Assembly (NCBI GenBank): GCA_031263725.1
Contig: JAISFF010000015.1
Span: 62,001 to 126,000 of the forward strand
Direction of reading: 5' to 3'
Length of the DNA: 64,000 nt
Origin: Lysobacteraceae bacterium
GTDB taxonomy: Bacteria; Pseudomonadota; Gammaproteobacteria; Xanthomonadales; Xanthomonadaceae
The notes below the pieces were generated by a model. That model did no database searches, was not told the DNA's origin, and was given only the letters and a program-made list of their open reading frames with translations. Positions 55,490 through 64,000 of the stretch are shown here, piece by piece (within the stretch, counting starts at the first letter, position 1; each line of letters starts with the position of its first letter). The position numbers and the translations under genes were made by a program.

Positions 55490-55664
55490 CGATGGCTCCC
55501 CCCGTTCGCCGTGCCACGGCGTGACCGTTACGATCATAGCCGCCGCCGGCCCGCATCCGATACTGCCGATCGCGGGCGTAGAATCCGGCTTCACGATCCG
55601 CATGCGTCATCGCGCCATTCCACGACGACAACCCGCCCTTTTCCCCGTACAAGAAGAACCGTCC

Positions 55665-56744
55665 ATGCGTCCCGCCCGCGCCCTGATCGATCTTGCCGCC
55701 TTTCGCCACAACTACCGTCTGGGCCGCGAACTGGCCGGCGGCAGGGCGCTGGCCATCGTCAAGGCCGATGCCTATGGGCACGGCTCGGTCGAATGCGCGC
55801 GCGCCGTGGAGAACGAGGCCGACGGCTTCGGCGTGGCCTGCATCGAGGAAGCGCTGACGCTGCGCGCGGCCGGCATCCGTGCGCCCATCCTGCTGCTGGA
55901 AGGCTTTTTCGATGCGGACGAATTGCCGCTGATCTCCGAATACGGTCTGTGGACGGCGGTGCAGGCGGACTGGCAGGTCCAGGCCATCGAAGCGGCTTCG
56001 CTGAGCAGGCCGCTGCGGGTCTGGCTGAAGCTGGACAGCGGCATGCACCGGCTGGGGCTGGCGCCGGAACATTACCGCGATGTCTATGCACGTCTGATCG
56101 CCTCGCCGAAGATCGCAGCGGTCGTGCCGATGACCCACTTCGCCCGCGCCGACGAGCTGGACGATCCGCGCACCGCCGAGCAGGCGGAGGTCTTCGCCGC
56201 GATCATCGACACGCTCGGCACGGACAGCCGCAGTCTGTGCAATTCGGCGGGACTGCTCGGCTGGTCGCCGCTGGGCGATGGCACCTGGGGCCGTGCCGGC
56301 CTGATGCTGTACGGGATCAGCCCGTTCCCGCAGCCGCATCCGGTCGCCGACCGGCTGAAACCGGTGATGCGCGTCGAATCCCGGATCATCGCCGTACGCG
56401 AACTGGGGACGGGCGAACCGATCGGCTATGGCGCACGTTTCACCACCGTCAGGCCGACCCGGATCGGCGTGGTCGCCGCAGGCTATGCCGACGGCTACCC
56501 GCAATTCGCGCCCAACGGCACTCCGGTCGCCATCGAAGGCCGGCCCGGACAATTGATCGGCCGGGTCTCGATGGACATGCTGACGGTGGATCTCACCGAT
56601 CATCCGCAGGCCGGCCTGGGCAGCCAGGTCGAACTGTGGGGCGGACAGGTACCGGCCGCCGAACTGGCGCGTCGCGGCGGCACCAGTGCCTATCAGCTGC
56701 TGTGCGGACTCAAACGGATGCCGCGGCTGTATCAGGGCGGTTGA
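55665..56744 (+). CDS. alr: Alanine racemase
   Basis: 359 residues, PLP enzyme converting L- and D-alanine. PLP lysine K33 in [11 protein letters not shown]; the second catalytic residue, tyrosine, is in [15 protein letters not shown] is the further family block. The ATG at 55665 is the family start ([17 protein letters not shown]). Next to dadA it is likely the catabolic racemase (dadX-type) rather than the only supply of D-Ala for the cell wall. Its 3' end overlaps the convergent DUF3016 gene by 35 bases. Confidence 0.94.
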   Translation: MRPARALIDLAAFRHNYRLGRELAGGRALAIVKADAYGHGSVECARAVENEADGFGVACIEEALTLRAAGIRAPILLLEGFFDADELPLISEYGLWTAVQADWQVQAIEAASLSRPLRVWLKLDSGMHRLGLAPEHYRDVYARLIASPKIAAVVPMTHFARADELDDPRTAEQAEVFAAIIDTLGTDSRSLCNSAGLLGWSPLGDGTWGRAGLMLYGISPFPQPHPVADRLKPVMRVESRIIAVRELGTGEPIGYGARFTTVRPTRIGVVAAGYADGYPQFAPNGTPVAIEGRPGQLIGRVSMDMLTVDLTDHPQAGLGSQVELWGGQVPAAELARRGGTSAYQLLCGLKRMPRLYQGG

Positions 56745-57342
56745 TCCAGCGCCGGGAGGAAACGCTTTCCCCGTCTTGGCGGCCGGTTTTCAGCTCCTGC
56801 CGCAACCAATCGTCGATCAGGCGTTTCTCGTAACGCAGCGGATCGCTGTCGCCGGCCCGGCCGATCGAGTTCTGCATGAACGCGTAGTCCGTCAATCTGC
56901 GCTCGCCCTCGCCGATGATCCGCCCCTGCGCGTCGTAACGCTTGAAGACGAGACTGATCCGGGGCGGATGGATATCGCGCACGATGCGGACGTTGCCGGC
57001 CTGCGGGCCATGCCAGGACTCGTAGCCGCCGGCGCGCTGGATGTCGGTGATGGTCACGTCCAGGCGCTCGCCCGGTGGCAACTGCGCCACGGCGCGCGCC
57101 CGCAGGTACTCGGCCAGTTGCCAGACCCAATTGCCGCGCCTGGCCTCCCAGCGGTTGCCGCTGGCCAGAATGTCGCTGAACCGCGACGGATCGGTCCATT
57201 GCACCTGCACCGGTCCTGTTCCCGGAAGATGGCGGGGAATGTTCGGATCGGTGACGGTCGCCGGCGATGCGCCCGCACCCAAGGCCGGGCCGGTCACCAG
57301 AGCGAAGGCCAGCAGCATGTCTTTCAGGAACCCAGCGTTCAT
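56710..57342 (-). CDS. DUF3016-family exported protein
   Basis: 210 residues. Signal peptide ([17 protein letters not shown]) and a DUF3016 domain: [53 protein letters not shown] and [14 protein letters not shown]. Function unknown. The ATG at 57342 is preferred to one seven codons upstream because the signal peptide starts there. The stop lies within the 3' end of alr, on the opposite strand. Confidence 0.85.
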   Translation of the reverse strand: MNAGFLKDMLLAFALVTGPALGAGASPATVTDPNIPRHLPGTGPVQVQWTDPSRFSDILASGNRWEARRGNWVWQLAEYLRARAVAQLPPGERLDVTITDIQRAGGYESWHGPQAGNVRIVRDIHPPRISLVFKRYDAQGRIIGEGERRLTDYAFMQNSIGRAGDSDPLRYEKRLIDDWLRQELKTGRQDGESVSSRRWINRPDTAAASV

Positions 57343-57570
57343 GGGACTCTCCCGTCGCCGCACAAGGCATTGGACGGGGAGTATCCGCCCGCCGGATTGA
57401 ACGGACGGTTACGTTCCGGCCTGAAACCGCGCGCCAGTTCCGGCTTTTCCGCGCCACGGTAATCCCGCCATATGGCGTCCGTTCCGCCATCTGCGGCTAG
57501 ACTAGCCACGCCAAAAAGGGGGGCAGCAATCCGAACTGCCATTCAAAAGACTCATTGGGGAAACCGATCG

Positions 57571-58155
57571 ATGAAAAGAACCCACACCCGTCTCGCAATG
57601 ATTTTCCCGGCGCTGCTGTTGACCGCCGCCTTCGGTGCCACGGCGCAAGCGCAGACCGGCAGACCCTTGTCGGCCACGCCTGAAGCGACACCGGCCGCCG
57701 AGCGTACCGCCGTCGCTCCGGAAATCACCGAGGATCGCAATGCCTCCGCCGGCATGGTCATCATGCTCGGCAAGTTCGCCGACAAGCTGACCGAAACCTG
57801 CTCGGCCGTGGATGCGCCCACCAGAACCTTGACCGAAACCGCGATGGCAGGCTGGAACGAGCGCAACGGCAATCTGGTCGAAGCGGCGAACCGCTATTTC
57901 CGTTTCGCCCGCGCCGACATGCTCAGGCGCAATGGCGAAGATGCCGCGAATGCCTTCTACGAAGCGCAGATGCCCGGTTTCGACGAACAGGCGAGCCAGG
58001 AGCTTGATCGTCGCCTTGACGGACAGGCCTCCGCCGACGGTTGCAAGGAAGTGTTGGACGACGCCATCGCCGAGCATCTGGATGTGCGCGTCATGATGCC
58101 GGAAGTCCACGACACCGTACGCGCGGCAATGGACGAGATGTATGCGCCGCATTGA
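57571..58155 (+). CDS. Uncharacterised periplasmic protein
   Basis: 194 residues. Clear signal peptide (IFPALLLTAAFGATAQA). The mature part is helical, with two cysteines (TETCSAVDA and DGCKEVL) that could form a disulfide. I do not recognise the family. It has its own terminator and stands alone, with an AT-rich leader. Confidence 0.75.
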   Translation: MKRTHTRLAMIFPALLLTAAFGATAQAQTGRPLSATPEATPAAERTAVAPEITEDRNASAGMVIMLGKFADKLTETCSAVDAPTRTLTETAMAGWNERNGNLVEAANRYFRFARADMLRRNGEDAANAFYEAQMPGFDEQASQELDRRLDGQASADGCKEVLDDAIAEHLDVRVMMPEVHDTVRAAMDEMYAPH

Positions 58156-58322
58156 GTGATCGGCAAAGGCGCATATCGGAAAGGCCCGGCTCGACCGGGC
58201 CTTTTCTGTTTTCTGCGAGAGAATCCGGACTGGAGTGCCATCAAGATTCAAAAAGCGCAATTATTTTTAACGTCCAGAACCTATTTCAAAATCGAAATCT
58301 GAAGGAATTGCCTGCAAAATAG
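58156..58322. other. AT-rich DNA before the effector remnant
   Basis: After the terminator the sequence becomes strikingly AT-rich (about 58225-58320) for this genome, as expected at an accessory insertion or a decaying gene. Confidence 0.5.
58181..58207 (+). terminator. Rho-independent terminator
   Basis: AAGGCCCGG and CCGGGCCTT around a short loop, followed by TTCTGTTTTCTG. Confidence 0.88.
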
Positions 58323-58739
58323 GTGGATACCGAAAGTTTCCGACGACCGCCGGGAAACAATAGTTCCGAAAAGCGGTATAGAAAGAACTGTCCCGCATGG
58401 AAAACCGACCAAGCGGCCGCCAGTCTGTTTATACAAGCCAGGCGGGAGGAGCTGACGCAGGTGGACCATGTGGTGTTCAACCCGGCGGGCAAAGATCGTG
58501 AAGGCAACGACATTCCGGCGAACAAGTACATTTTTGCGGTGTAGGGTGAGCTGGACGCGCTGGACATGAAGCGGGCTGTGCTACTTAGTGCACAAGCGGC
58601 TGCCACCCCGGAGCAAGAGAGTTTCCAGCAACTGGCCAGCATCCACCGCGAGCTGGAGCGACAGCGGGAACAGGAACGGCCACTGGCCCAGCAGAGAGGG
58701 CAGGATGACCCGACCCGGGGTGGGCCGAAGATGGGCTGA
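58323..58739 (+). pseudogene. Remnant of an XVIPCD type IV effector gene
   Basis: In one frame the DNA encodes the C-terminal half of an XVIPCD: QARREELTQVDHVVFNPAGK, then KYIFAV, an in-frame TAG at 58542-58544, then GELDALDMKRAVLLSAQAA and the Gln/Glu-rich end ELERQREQERPLAQQRGQ, stopping at 58739. Normal domains read ...FAVQGxLDDP... where the stop now is (a CAG to TAG change would explain it). The toxin part and the first half of the domain are missing. This is a dead fragment of a second effector. Confidence 0.72.
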
Positions 58740-59100
58740 TCCAACGGTAAACTGTGGGCCGTCCAGAAAGGATGTTCCCGCGCAAAACGGGGATATGGAT
58801 TCCCGGACATCCCGGAAAATCCAAATGCTTTCCTGAATTCCAAGCAGTCCATGTCTGGGACAACGTTGAGGGGGGCATTTATTGAATGATTTATTTTATT
58901 CTTTAATATCAATGCGGTTGGACGATAATTCGATAACCGCGAGCCCGACACAATGGCGTCGTCCCTACAGCCGGAGAGTCCGTCCATGGCGACGGTAACC
59001 GAATCGGAACAAGCCATGACGGGAGCCGCAAGAGAAAACGCCTCCGTCCGCTATCCGCTCACGGTGGATGCCGGAATCCGGTCATCATCATGCCTCGAAG
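58740..59100. other. Non-coding stretch after the effector remnant
   Basis: 361 bases, AT-rich around 58860-58930. No gene or hairpin that I can support. Confidence 0.5.
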
Positions 59101-59973
59101 TTACCCTCCGGGAGCAGCGACGATCAACCCGATCGCCGCCACCGCCAGCACGATCGCAATCCGGTTCGGCCAGCCTGTCTTTTCGCCGAATGCCGCCACG
59201 CCGATCAGGGTACCGGCCACCACCACGCCGATATTCATCGCCGCGAATATCACCGCCGGGTGTTCCGGCAACAACTGGTGCGCGCGTACATAGAGGAAGA
59301 TATTGCCCAGGTTCAACACGCCCAGCAGCAAACCGGCACCCAGGCTGCGCCAATCAGGCGGCTCCGCGCGGTACCGCCAACGCCATGCCAGGCGCAAAGC
59401 CATCAACGCGAAAGCGATCACGAACACGACCTGCAACGTCGCTACCGAGGATGTACCCGCCTGAGCCACGCGTTTGAGCAGGACATCGATCAGCGCGAAC
59501 CCGGTCCACACCAGCACCAGCCAGCCCCCGCCGTATCGCGAGCTGCTCGCCGTGTCCGGCCGCACCAGGATTCCAGCGATCGCCAGCAGGCCGAGAACGA
59601 GTCCCGCGATCCGGCCGGGACCGGCCGTTTCCCCGAACCAGGCAAACGCGGCCAGCAAAGACAGCAGCAGCGACATGCGCTGCGCCACATCGGTGCGTAC
59701 GATGCCGCTGACAGCGACCGACCGCGCCAAGGCCAGGAACAGCGAAGGCAACAGCACCGCCAGGACCAGCAACGATGCCCAAGGCGCGTCCTTGGCGGCC
59801 AGGCCCGCCAAGGAAGGACGCAACACCGCAAAGCACAACAGCGCGGCGGCCAGATAGTTCCAGGTCACCAACTGGCCGACATTCCAGCGCCGCGCAGGCG
59901 CCAGTTTCAGCAACACGGCAACCGAGACACTGCACAGGACGCTGCCCAGCAGGCACAGTAACGGATCAAGCAT
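59101..59973 (-). CDS. EamA/DMT-family transporter
   Basis: 290 residues with ten hydrophobic helices in two repeated halves, the EamA (drug/metabolite transporter) layout; for example LLCLLGSVLCSVSVAVLLKL at the start and IAIVLAVAAIGLIVAAPGG at the end. Substrate unknown. It starts at 59973, eight bases inside the ABC-F gene end, so it is translated from the same message. Confidence 0.85.
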   Translation of the reverse strand: MLDPLLCLLGSVLCSVSVAVLLKLAPARRWNVGQLVTWNYLAAALLCFAVLRPSLAGLAAKDAPWASLLVLAVLLPSLFLALARSVAVSGIVRTDVAQRMSLLLSLLAAFAWFGETAGPGRIAGLVLGLLAIAGILVRPDTASSSRYGGGWLVLVWTGFALIDVLLKRVAQAGTSSVATLQVVFVIAFALMALRLAWRWRYRAEPPDWRSLGAGLLLGVLNLGNIFLYVRAHQLLPEHPAVIFAAMNIGVVVAGTLIGVAAFGEKTGWPNRIAIVLAVAAIGLIVAAPGG

Positions 59974-61588
59974 CTTCGCCGCCCGCTCCGGCATTGATTC
60001 TTTCGGGCGGGTCCAGCGAGATACTGCGCTGTATGCCGATGGCGTCAAGAAAGAAACGGTCGTGGCTGACCACCAGCAAGGCGCCATCGAACGCATCCAG
60101 ACCCGCCTCCACCGCCTCGATCGACTGCAGATCCAGATGATTGGTCGGTTCGTCCAGCAGCAACAGCCCAGGCGGCGTGCGGCTGCCGAGCAGACAGGCC
60201 AGACCCGCGCGCAGACGTTCGCCGCCGCTGAGCTGGCCGGCCTTCTTCAGCGCCGCATCGGTGCGGAACAGGAAACGCGCCAACGCATCGCGGGCGGTCT
60301 GTTCGTTGTCGTCGGGATTCAGACGATGGAAGTTCTCCAGCAGCGACTGCGCGTCATCCAGCAGGATCACGTCCTGATCGAGCAGCGCCGCGCGCAGCGG
60401 CCGTTCGATGCGGCCTCGCGACGGCTGCAACAGACCGGCCGCGAGTTTCAGCAGCGTGCTCTTGCCGGAACCATTGCGGCCGACGACCGCGACCCGCTCC
60501 GGTCCGGTGATGCCGAAGCTGATGTCGCGCAGGACATCGACGCCATCCACGGGGCCGCCGCTCACTTTCTCGAACACGAGCACCTGGCGCCCTTGCGGCA
60601 GCCCGGTTCCGTCGATCTCCACCATCAGCGGCCGCAACGACTCCAACTGCGCGCGCGCCTGTTGCACCTCCCGCCGCGCATCGCCCAGTTGCCGTTCCGC
60701 CAGATGGCTGCCGCGGCCCAGTGTTTTTTCCGCGCGCTCGGCGGCGCGATCGAGCAGAATCCTGGCCTGCCCGCCGCGCGCACGGTCACGCAATGCGTTG
60801 GCGTCGCGTCGCGCCTTGCGCTCGCGCGCTTGCCGGATGCCTTCCCGCACCGCCTTGAGCTTGCGCGCGGCGCTGCCCAGCTCCTGTTCGGCCTGCGCCA
60901 GCTCGGCCTGCTTCTGCAACCGGTATTCGCTGCCATTGCCCGCATAGATGCGCGCACCCAATGTGGACAGTTCGACGATCCGGTCCATCCGCTCGAGCAG
61001 CTCGCGATCATGGCTGACGACGATCGCGCCGCCGCGCCATTCCTGCAGCAGGCGCGCCACCTGCTCGCGGCCTTCGCGGTCGAGATGGTTGGTTGGTTCG
61101 TCCAGCAGCAGGAAATCCGGCTCATCGAAAATCAGCGCCGCCAGTGCCACCCGCGTACGCTGGCCGCCGCTCATCGCCGCCAATGGCCAATCCGGCGGCC
61201 AGTCCGGCAGGCCGATCCGCGCCAATGCCGCTTCCATTCGCGCCCGCAAGGTCCAGTCGGCCTGTTGCAGATCCTCCGCGCCGCCTTCGCCCTGTTCGAT
61301 GCGCCGCAGCCGGGCCCAGGCTTCCGCCACGCCGAACGCCCCGATCAGCGTTCCAGATTCGATAGCCGCCGTTTGCCGCAGCATCCGGCGGCGGCCTTCG
61401 CACCGCACCTGCCCGCTGCCGGGGAGCAGGGAACCGTCCAGCAAGCGCAGCAGCGTGGATTTGCCGATACCGTTGCGGCCGACCAGACCACTGCGTTCGA
61501 GGCCGAAATCCAGGCTCAACCCGTCGAACAGCTGCTGTCCGGAAACCGTCGCATAGGAGACGCGCTGCAGGGAAAGAAAAGCGCTCAT
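59966..61588 (-). CDS. ABC-F family ATPase
   Basis: 540 residues, two ABC domains and no membrane part. First domain: Walker A GLVGRNGIGKST, signature MSGGQRTR, Walker B LLLDEPTNHLDREG. Second domain: VAVVGRNGSGKST, LSGGERLR, LLLLDEPTNHLDLQS. A linker of about 80 charged residues (ARERKARRDANALRDRARG) lies between, as in ABC-F proteins, which act on ribosomes. It resembles YheS/Uup-type proteins, but I cannot pick the subgroup. The start at 61588 (MSAFLSLQRVSYA) is the family start. Confidence 0.88.
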   Translation of the reverse strand: MSAFLSLQRVSYATVSGQQLFDGLSLDFGLERSGLVGRNGIGKSTLLRLLDGSLLPGSGQVRCEGRRRMLRQTAAIESGTLIGAFGVAEAWARLRRIEQGEGGAEDLQQADWTLRARMEAALARIGLPDWPPDWPLAAMSGGQRTRVALAALIFDEPDFLLLDEPTNHLDREGREQVARLLQEWRGGAIVVSHDRELLERMDRIVELSTLGARIYAGNGSEYRLQKQAELAQAEQELGSAARKLKAVREGIRQARERKARRDANALRDRARGGQARILLDRAAERAEKTLGRGSHLAERQLGDARREVQQARAQLESLRPLMVEIDGTGLPQGRQVLVFEKVSGGPVDGVDVLRDISFGITGPERVAVVGRNGSGKSTLLKLAAGLLQPSRGRIERPLRAALLDQDVILLDDAQSLLENFHRLNPDDNEQTARDALARFLFRTDAALKKAGQLSGGERLRAGLACLLGSRTPPGLLLLDEPTNHLDLQSIEAVEAGLDAFDGALLVVSHDRFFLDAIGIQRSISLDPPERINAGAGGEDA

Positions 61589-61676
61589 CGGGGTCCAAAG
61601 CCTTGTCGTGGCGCGGTCGTGCGCAGGGTGATACGGTCGCGAGGCCGCCATCGGCATAAAACATTATGATAGTGGA

Positions 61677-62342
61677 ATGACCACGATCCTCACTTCCGCC
61701 AACTCCCCCGTGCAGTTGCTGCCAGGTCCGCTCGGTCCGTTGGAAGTCGCGCTGGACCTCCCCGAAGCCGATACGGCGTCGCGGCCGGTGATCGCCGTGG
61801 TCTGCCATCCGTTGTCGATCGAAGGCGGCAGCATGCACAACAAGGTGGTGACCATGACCGCGCGCGCACTGCGCGAGCTGGGCGTCACCACGGTGCGCTT
61901 CAATTTTCGCGGCGTCGGCGAATCCGGCGGACAGTTCAATCATGGCGTGGGCGAAATCGATGATCTGCGCGCCGTGGTGGAATGGGTGCGACCGCAGTAT
62001 CCCGGGCACGCGCTGTGGCTGGCCGGCTTCAGCTTCGGCGCCTATGTCTCGTTGCGCGCCGCCGGCGAACTGCGGGCGGACGGTTTGATTTCGATCGCCC
62101 TGCCGGTCGGCCGCTGGGAATTCGACGAGATCGTGCTGCCGCGCTGCCCGTGGCTGCTGATCCAGGGCGACGCCGACGAGATCGTCGATCCGCAGGTCGT
62201 GTACGACTGGGTCGATTCGTTGAACCAGAAACCCGAACTGATCCGGATGCAGGATGCGAGCCATTTCTTCCATCGCAAACTGATCGACCTGCGCGGTGCG
62301 ATACAGCACGGCGTCAAGGCTTGGCTGCCGACCATCGATTGA
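61677..62342 (+). CDS. Alpha/beta hydrolase
   Basis: 221 residues, cytosolic. VVCHPLSIEGGSMHNKVV and RFNFRGVGESGG are the oxyanion blocks; the nucleophile is in GFSFGAYV, the acid in IQGDADEIVDP and the histidine in DASHFFH. This is the small CocE/NonD- or YfhR-like type often found in proteobacteria; the substrate is unknown. It is divergent from the ABC-F gene, with 88 bases between. Confidence 0.87.
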   Translation: MTTILTSANSPVQLLPGPLGPLEVALDLPEADTASRPVIAVVCHPLSIEGGSMHNKVVTMTARALRELGVTTVRFNFRGVGESGGQFNHGVGEIDDLRAVVEWVRPQYPGHALWLAGFSFGAYVSLRAAGELRADGLISIALPVGRWEFDEIVLPRCPWLLIQGDADEIVDPQVVYDWVDSLNQKPELIRMQDASHFFHRKLIDLRGAIQHGVKAWLPTID

Positions 62343-62354
62343 TGGCCTGCGGCA

Positions 62355-63092
62355 ATGCGGATCTTCGTTTCCTGTCTGGCCGTGATTCTCGCTTTCCCCG
62401 GTACCGATGCGGCGGCCGCAAGCTTCGATTGCGCACAGGCGCGCACGCTGGTCGAAACCGCTGTCCGCGGCGATCCGGTACTGAATCGCCGGGACAAGGA
62501 AGTGAACCGGCAGCGGCTGGACCCGCTTTCGCCACGCAAATCCCTGCCGCGGATGCGAACCGCACAAGCGGCATGGCTGGCCGGGCACGACCGCTGCCAG
62601 GGCGATATTCCCTGTCTGCGCCGGCGTTACAGCGAACGCCTGGTTTCGCTGCGAAGCAGCACCGGAAACGTCCACTTCGATTGGCCGGGGGACCGGCGGC
62701 GGAACGGCGGCCGGCTCTATCGTTACACACCGCATATCCAGCCGAGCGATGCCGAGCATTATCGTCCGCGATGGCAGGCCCGCATCGGCGAACGCCTGCT
62801 GCACCTGGACGGATACACCCCACCCAACGGCGATCACGCGCTGGCCTTCAGCGGTCGCGATTGCCGCCTGAACCCCCCTTGCGCGCTGCTGATGCGAGCC
62901 GCCGACGGCCGCTTCTGGATCGCGCCGACCAGCGACAGCGACGGCGGCGAAGCGCGCTATCACAGCAATGCGCCGGGGTGGATCGACCGGCGGCCTGCAA
63001 CGGTCCGTTCATGGTTCGATGCCCGCATCGATACCGCGTCTGTCAAACTGATGACCCATCGGGGCGAGATATTGCCCCATCCTTATCGATGA
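62355..63092 (+). CDS. Exported protein with LprI-like N-terminal region
   Basis: 245 residues. Signal peptide (SCLAVILAFPGTDAAAA). The part at 23-100 looks like the lysozyme-inhibitor LprI / DUF1311 type: SFDCAQARTLVETAV, then QAAWLAGHDRCQGDIPCLRR. The following 145 residues are unknown and contain two more cysteine pairs (CRLNPPCALL). A role in resisting lysozyme is possible from the family only. Coupled to zapE by an ATGA overlap. Confidence 0.75.
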   Translation: MRIFVSCLAVILAFPGTDAAAASFDCAQARTLVETAVRGDPVLNRRDKEVNRQRLDPLSPRKSLPRMRTAQAAWLAGHDRCQGDIPCLRRRYSERLVSLRSSTGNVHFDWPGDRRRNGGRLYRYTPHIQPSDAEHYRPRWQARIGERLLHLDGYTPPNGDHALAFSGRDCRLNPPCALLMRAADGRFWIAPTSDSDGGEARYHSNAPGWIDRRPATVRSWFDARIDTASVKLMTHRGEILPHPYR

Positions 63093-64000
63093 GCCCTATG
63101 ATTCCTTCCCAACGTTACGCCGAAGGCGCGCAACACGGCGAATGGCGCGACGATCCGGCGCAGCACCCGGCATTGCGCGAGCTCGACCGCATCCAGCAGG
63201 AGTTGCTATCCGTGCCCGAAAGCAAGGGACTGGGTTTCTGGCGCAAAAAGAAACCGGGCGCGGTGAAAGGCCTGTATTACTGGGGCGAAGTCGGGCGCGG
63301 CAAGACCTTTCTGGTGGATCTGTTCTACGACGGCCTGCCGGTCGAGAAGAAATTCCGCACGCACTTCCACCGTTTCATGCGTAGCATCAACGACCGCCTG
63401 CGCGAGCATGCCGGGCAGGCCGACCCGTTGCTGCAGATCGCCAGGGAATGGCGCGAGAACCTGCGCGTGCTGGTGCTGGACGAGTTCTTCGTCACCGACA
63501 TCGGCGACGCCATGTTGTTGTCGCGCCTGCTGGAAAGGCTGTTCGCCGAGGGCGTGACCCTGGTCACCACCTCCAATACCACGCCGGAAAATCTCTACAA
63601 GGACGGACTGCAGCGCTCCAGTTTCCTGCCCGCCATCGGCCTGCTGCAGGAAAACTGCATCGTGCTGCGATCGGACGGCCAGGAGGACTACCGGATGCGT
63701 GCGCTGACCCAATCGCCGGTGTATCGCTCGCCGCTGGATGCGCAAGCCGAATCCTGGCTCCTGCGGCGCTGGAACGAGCTCAGCAACAGCGCCCCGGTAC
63801 AGGCTGGCGGGATCGAAATCGACAGCCGGGAGATTCCGTATCGCGCGCGCGACTGCGACATCATCTGGTTCGACTACGCCGCACTGTGCGAGGGACCGCG
63901 CGGCGGTACCGATTACATCGAGATCGCGCGCGAGTTCAGCACGGTACTGGTGGACGGCATTCCCGTATTCGACGTGCAGCGCGAGAATCCGGCACGACGC
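63089..64000 (+). CDS. zapE: Cell division protein ZapE (AFG1-like ATPase), 3' end missing
   Basis: 304 codons up to the window edge. AFG1-type ATPase that associates with the Z-ring. Walker A GEVGRGKT near residue 70, the HFHRFMR block, and Walker B RVLVLDEFFVTDI; later VTTSNTTPENLYKDGLQR is the family sensor region. The ATG at 63089 overlaps the upstream stop codon; the ATG at 63098 is an equal choice. E. coli ZapE has 375 residues, so about 60 to 70 are missing. Confidence 0.93.
   Translation, partial: MSPMIPSQRYAEGAQHGEWRDDPAQHPALRELDRIQQELLSVPESKGLGFWRKKKPGAVKGLYYWGEVGRGKTFLVDLFYDGLPVEKKFRTHFHRFMRSINDRLREHAGQADPLLQIAREWRENLRVLVLDEFFVTDIGDAMLLSRLLERLFAEGVTLVTTSNTTPENLYKDGLQRSSFLPAIGLLQENCIVLRSDGQEDYRMRALTQSPVYRSPLDAQAESWLLRRWNELSNSAPVQAGGIEIDSREIPYRARDCDIIWFDYAALCEGPRGGTDYIEIAREFSTVLVDGIPVFDVQRENPARR

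Overview
The window is a high-GC chromosome segment from a gammaproteobacterium of the Xanthomonadaceae/Lysobacteraceae type. The closest-looking features are the ybeD-lipB-lipA order, a sigma-70 of about 620 residues, NatAB-type ABC genes, and two genes carrying the XVIPCD secretion domain that is typical of xanthomonads. Most of it is ordinary core genome: NAD salvage (pncB), peptide deformylase, an ABC exporter, PH-domain membrane proteins, a lipid A acyltransferase, dtd, rpoD, adhP, an aromatic aminotransferase, glmS, the ctpA-envC pair, purU, uppP, a cell-wall block (mltB-rlpA-dacC), ybeD-lipB-lipA, prc, dadA-alr, an ABC-F ATPase and zapE. Both window edges cut a gene: a two-partner-secretion exoprotein on the left (minus strand) and zapE on the right.

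The main accessory region is 37362-49344. It is a complete Tn7-like transposon whose ends can be read directly. There are 12-bp terminal inverted repeats with one mismatch (TGTGGATTCCAA / TGTGAATTCCAA) and a 5-bp target duplication GTCGA on both sides. The element sits inside the last codons of lipA: joining the two flanks restores a normal lipA end (GTC GAA TAC TGA), while in the present state lipA reads into the transposon and gains 17 residues. On the right it carries a tnsA-tnsB-tnsC-tniQ operon (minus strand, every junction overlapping). On the left, facing inward, is a gene with the layout of TnsE. Between them are five plus-strand, nearly all overlapping cargo genes: a beta-class DNA methyltransferase, a BglII-like restriction protein with altered active-site residues, a ParB-like protein, an SNF2-type helicase and a DUF3883/PD-(D/E)xK protein. 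These look like one compound restriction-type anti-phage system that I cannot match to a named system.

Other notable items: an intact XVIPCD protein (likely type IV secretion antibacterial effector) at 28472-29569 and the wreck of a second one at 58323-58739; a decayed, frameshifted Lrp/AsnC-family regulator beside dadA, with a possible operator still present; a 5' half of an elongator tRNA-Met broken in its anticodon loop just after rpoD; a secreted protein made of two diverged copies of one domain (15221-15922); and a 29-bp direct repeat in a poorly coding stretch at 14923-15012.

Layout: 1-2102 exoprotein; 2547-13723 metabolic, envelope and rpoD genes; 13724-16595 a looser region with the tRNA fragment, unknown genes and repeats; 16596-37361 core metabolism and cell wall; 37362-49344 transposon; 49586-64000 DUF411 protein, prc, D-alanine catabolism, unknown exported proteins, effector remnant, EamA transporter, ABC-F, hydrolase, LprI-like protein and zapE.
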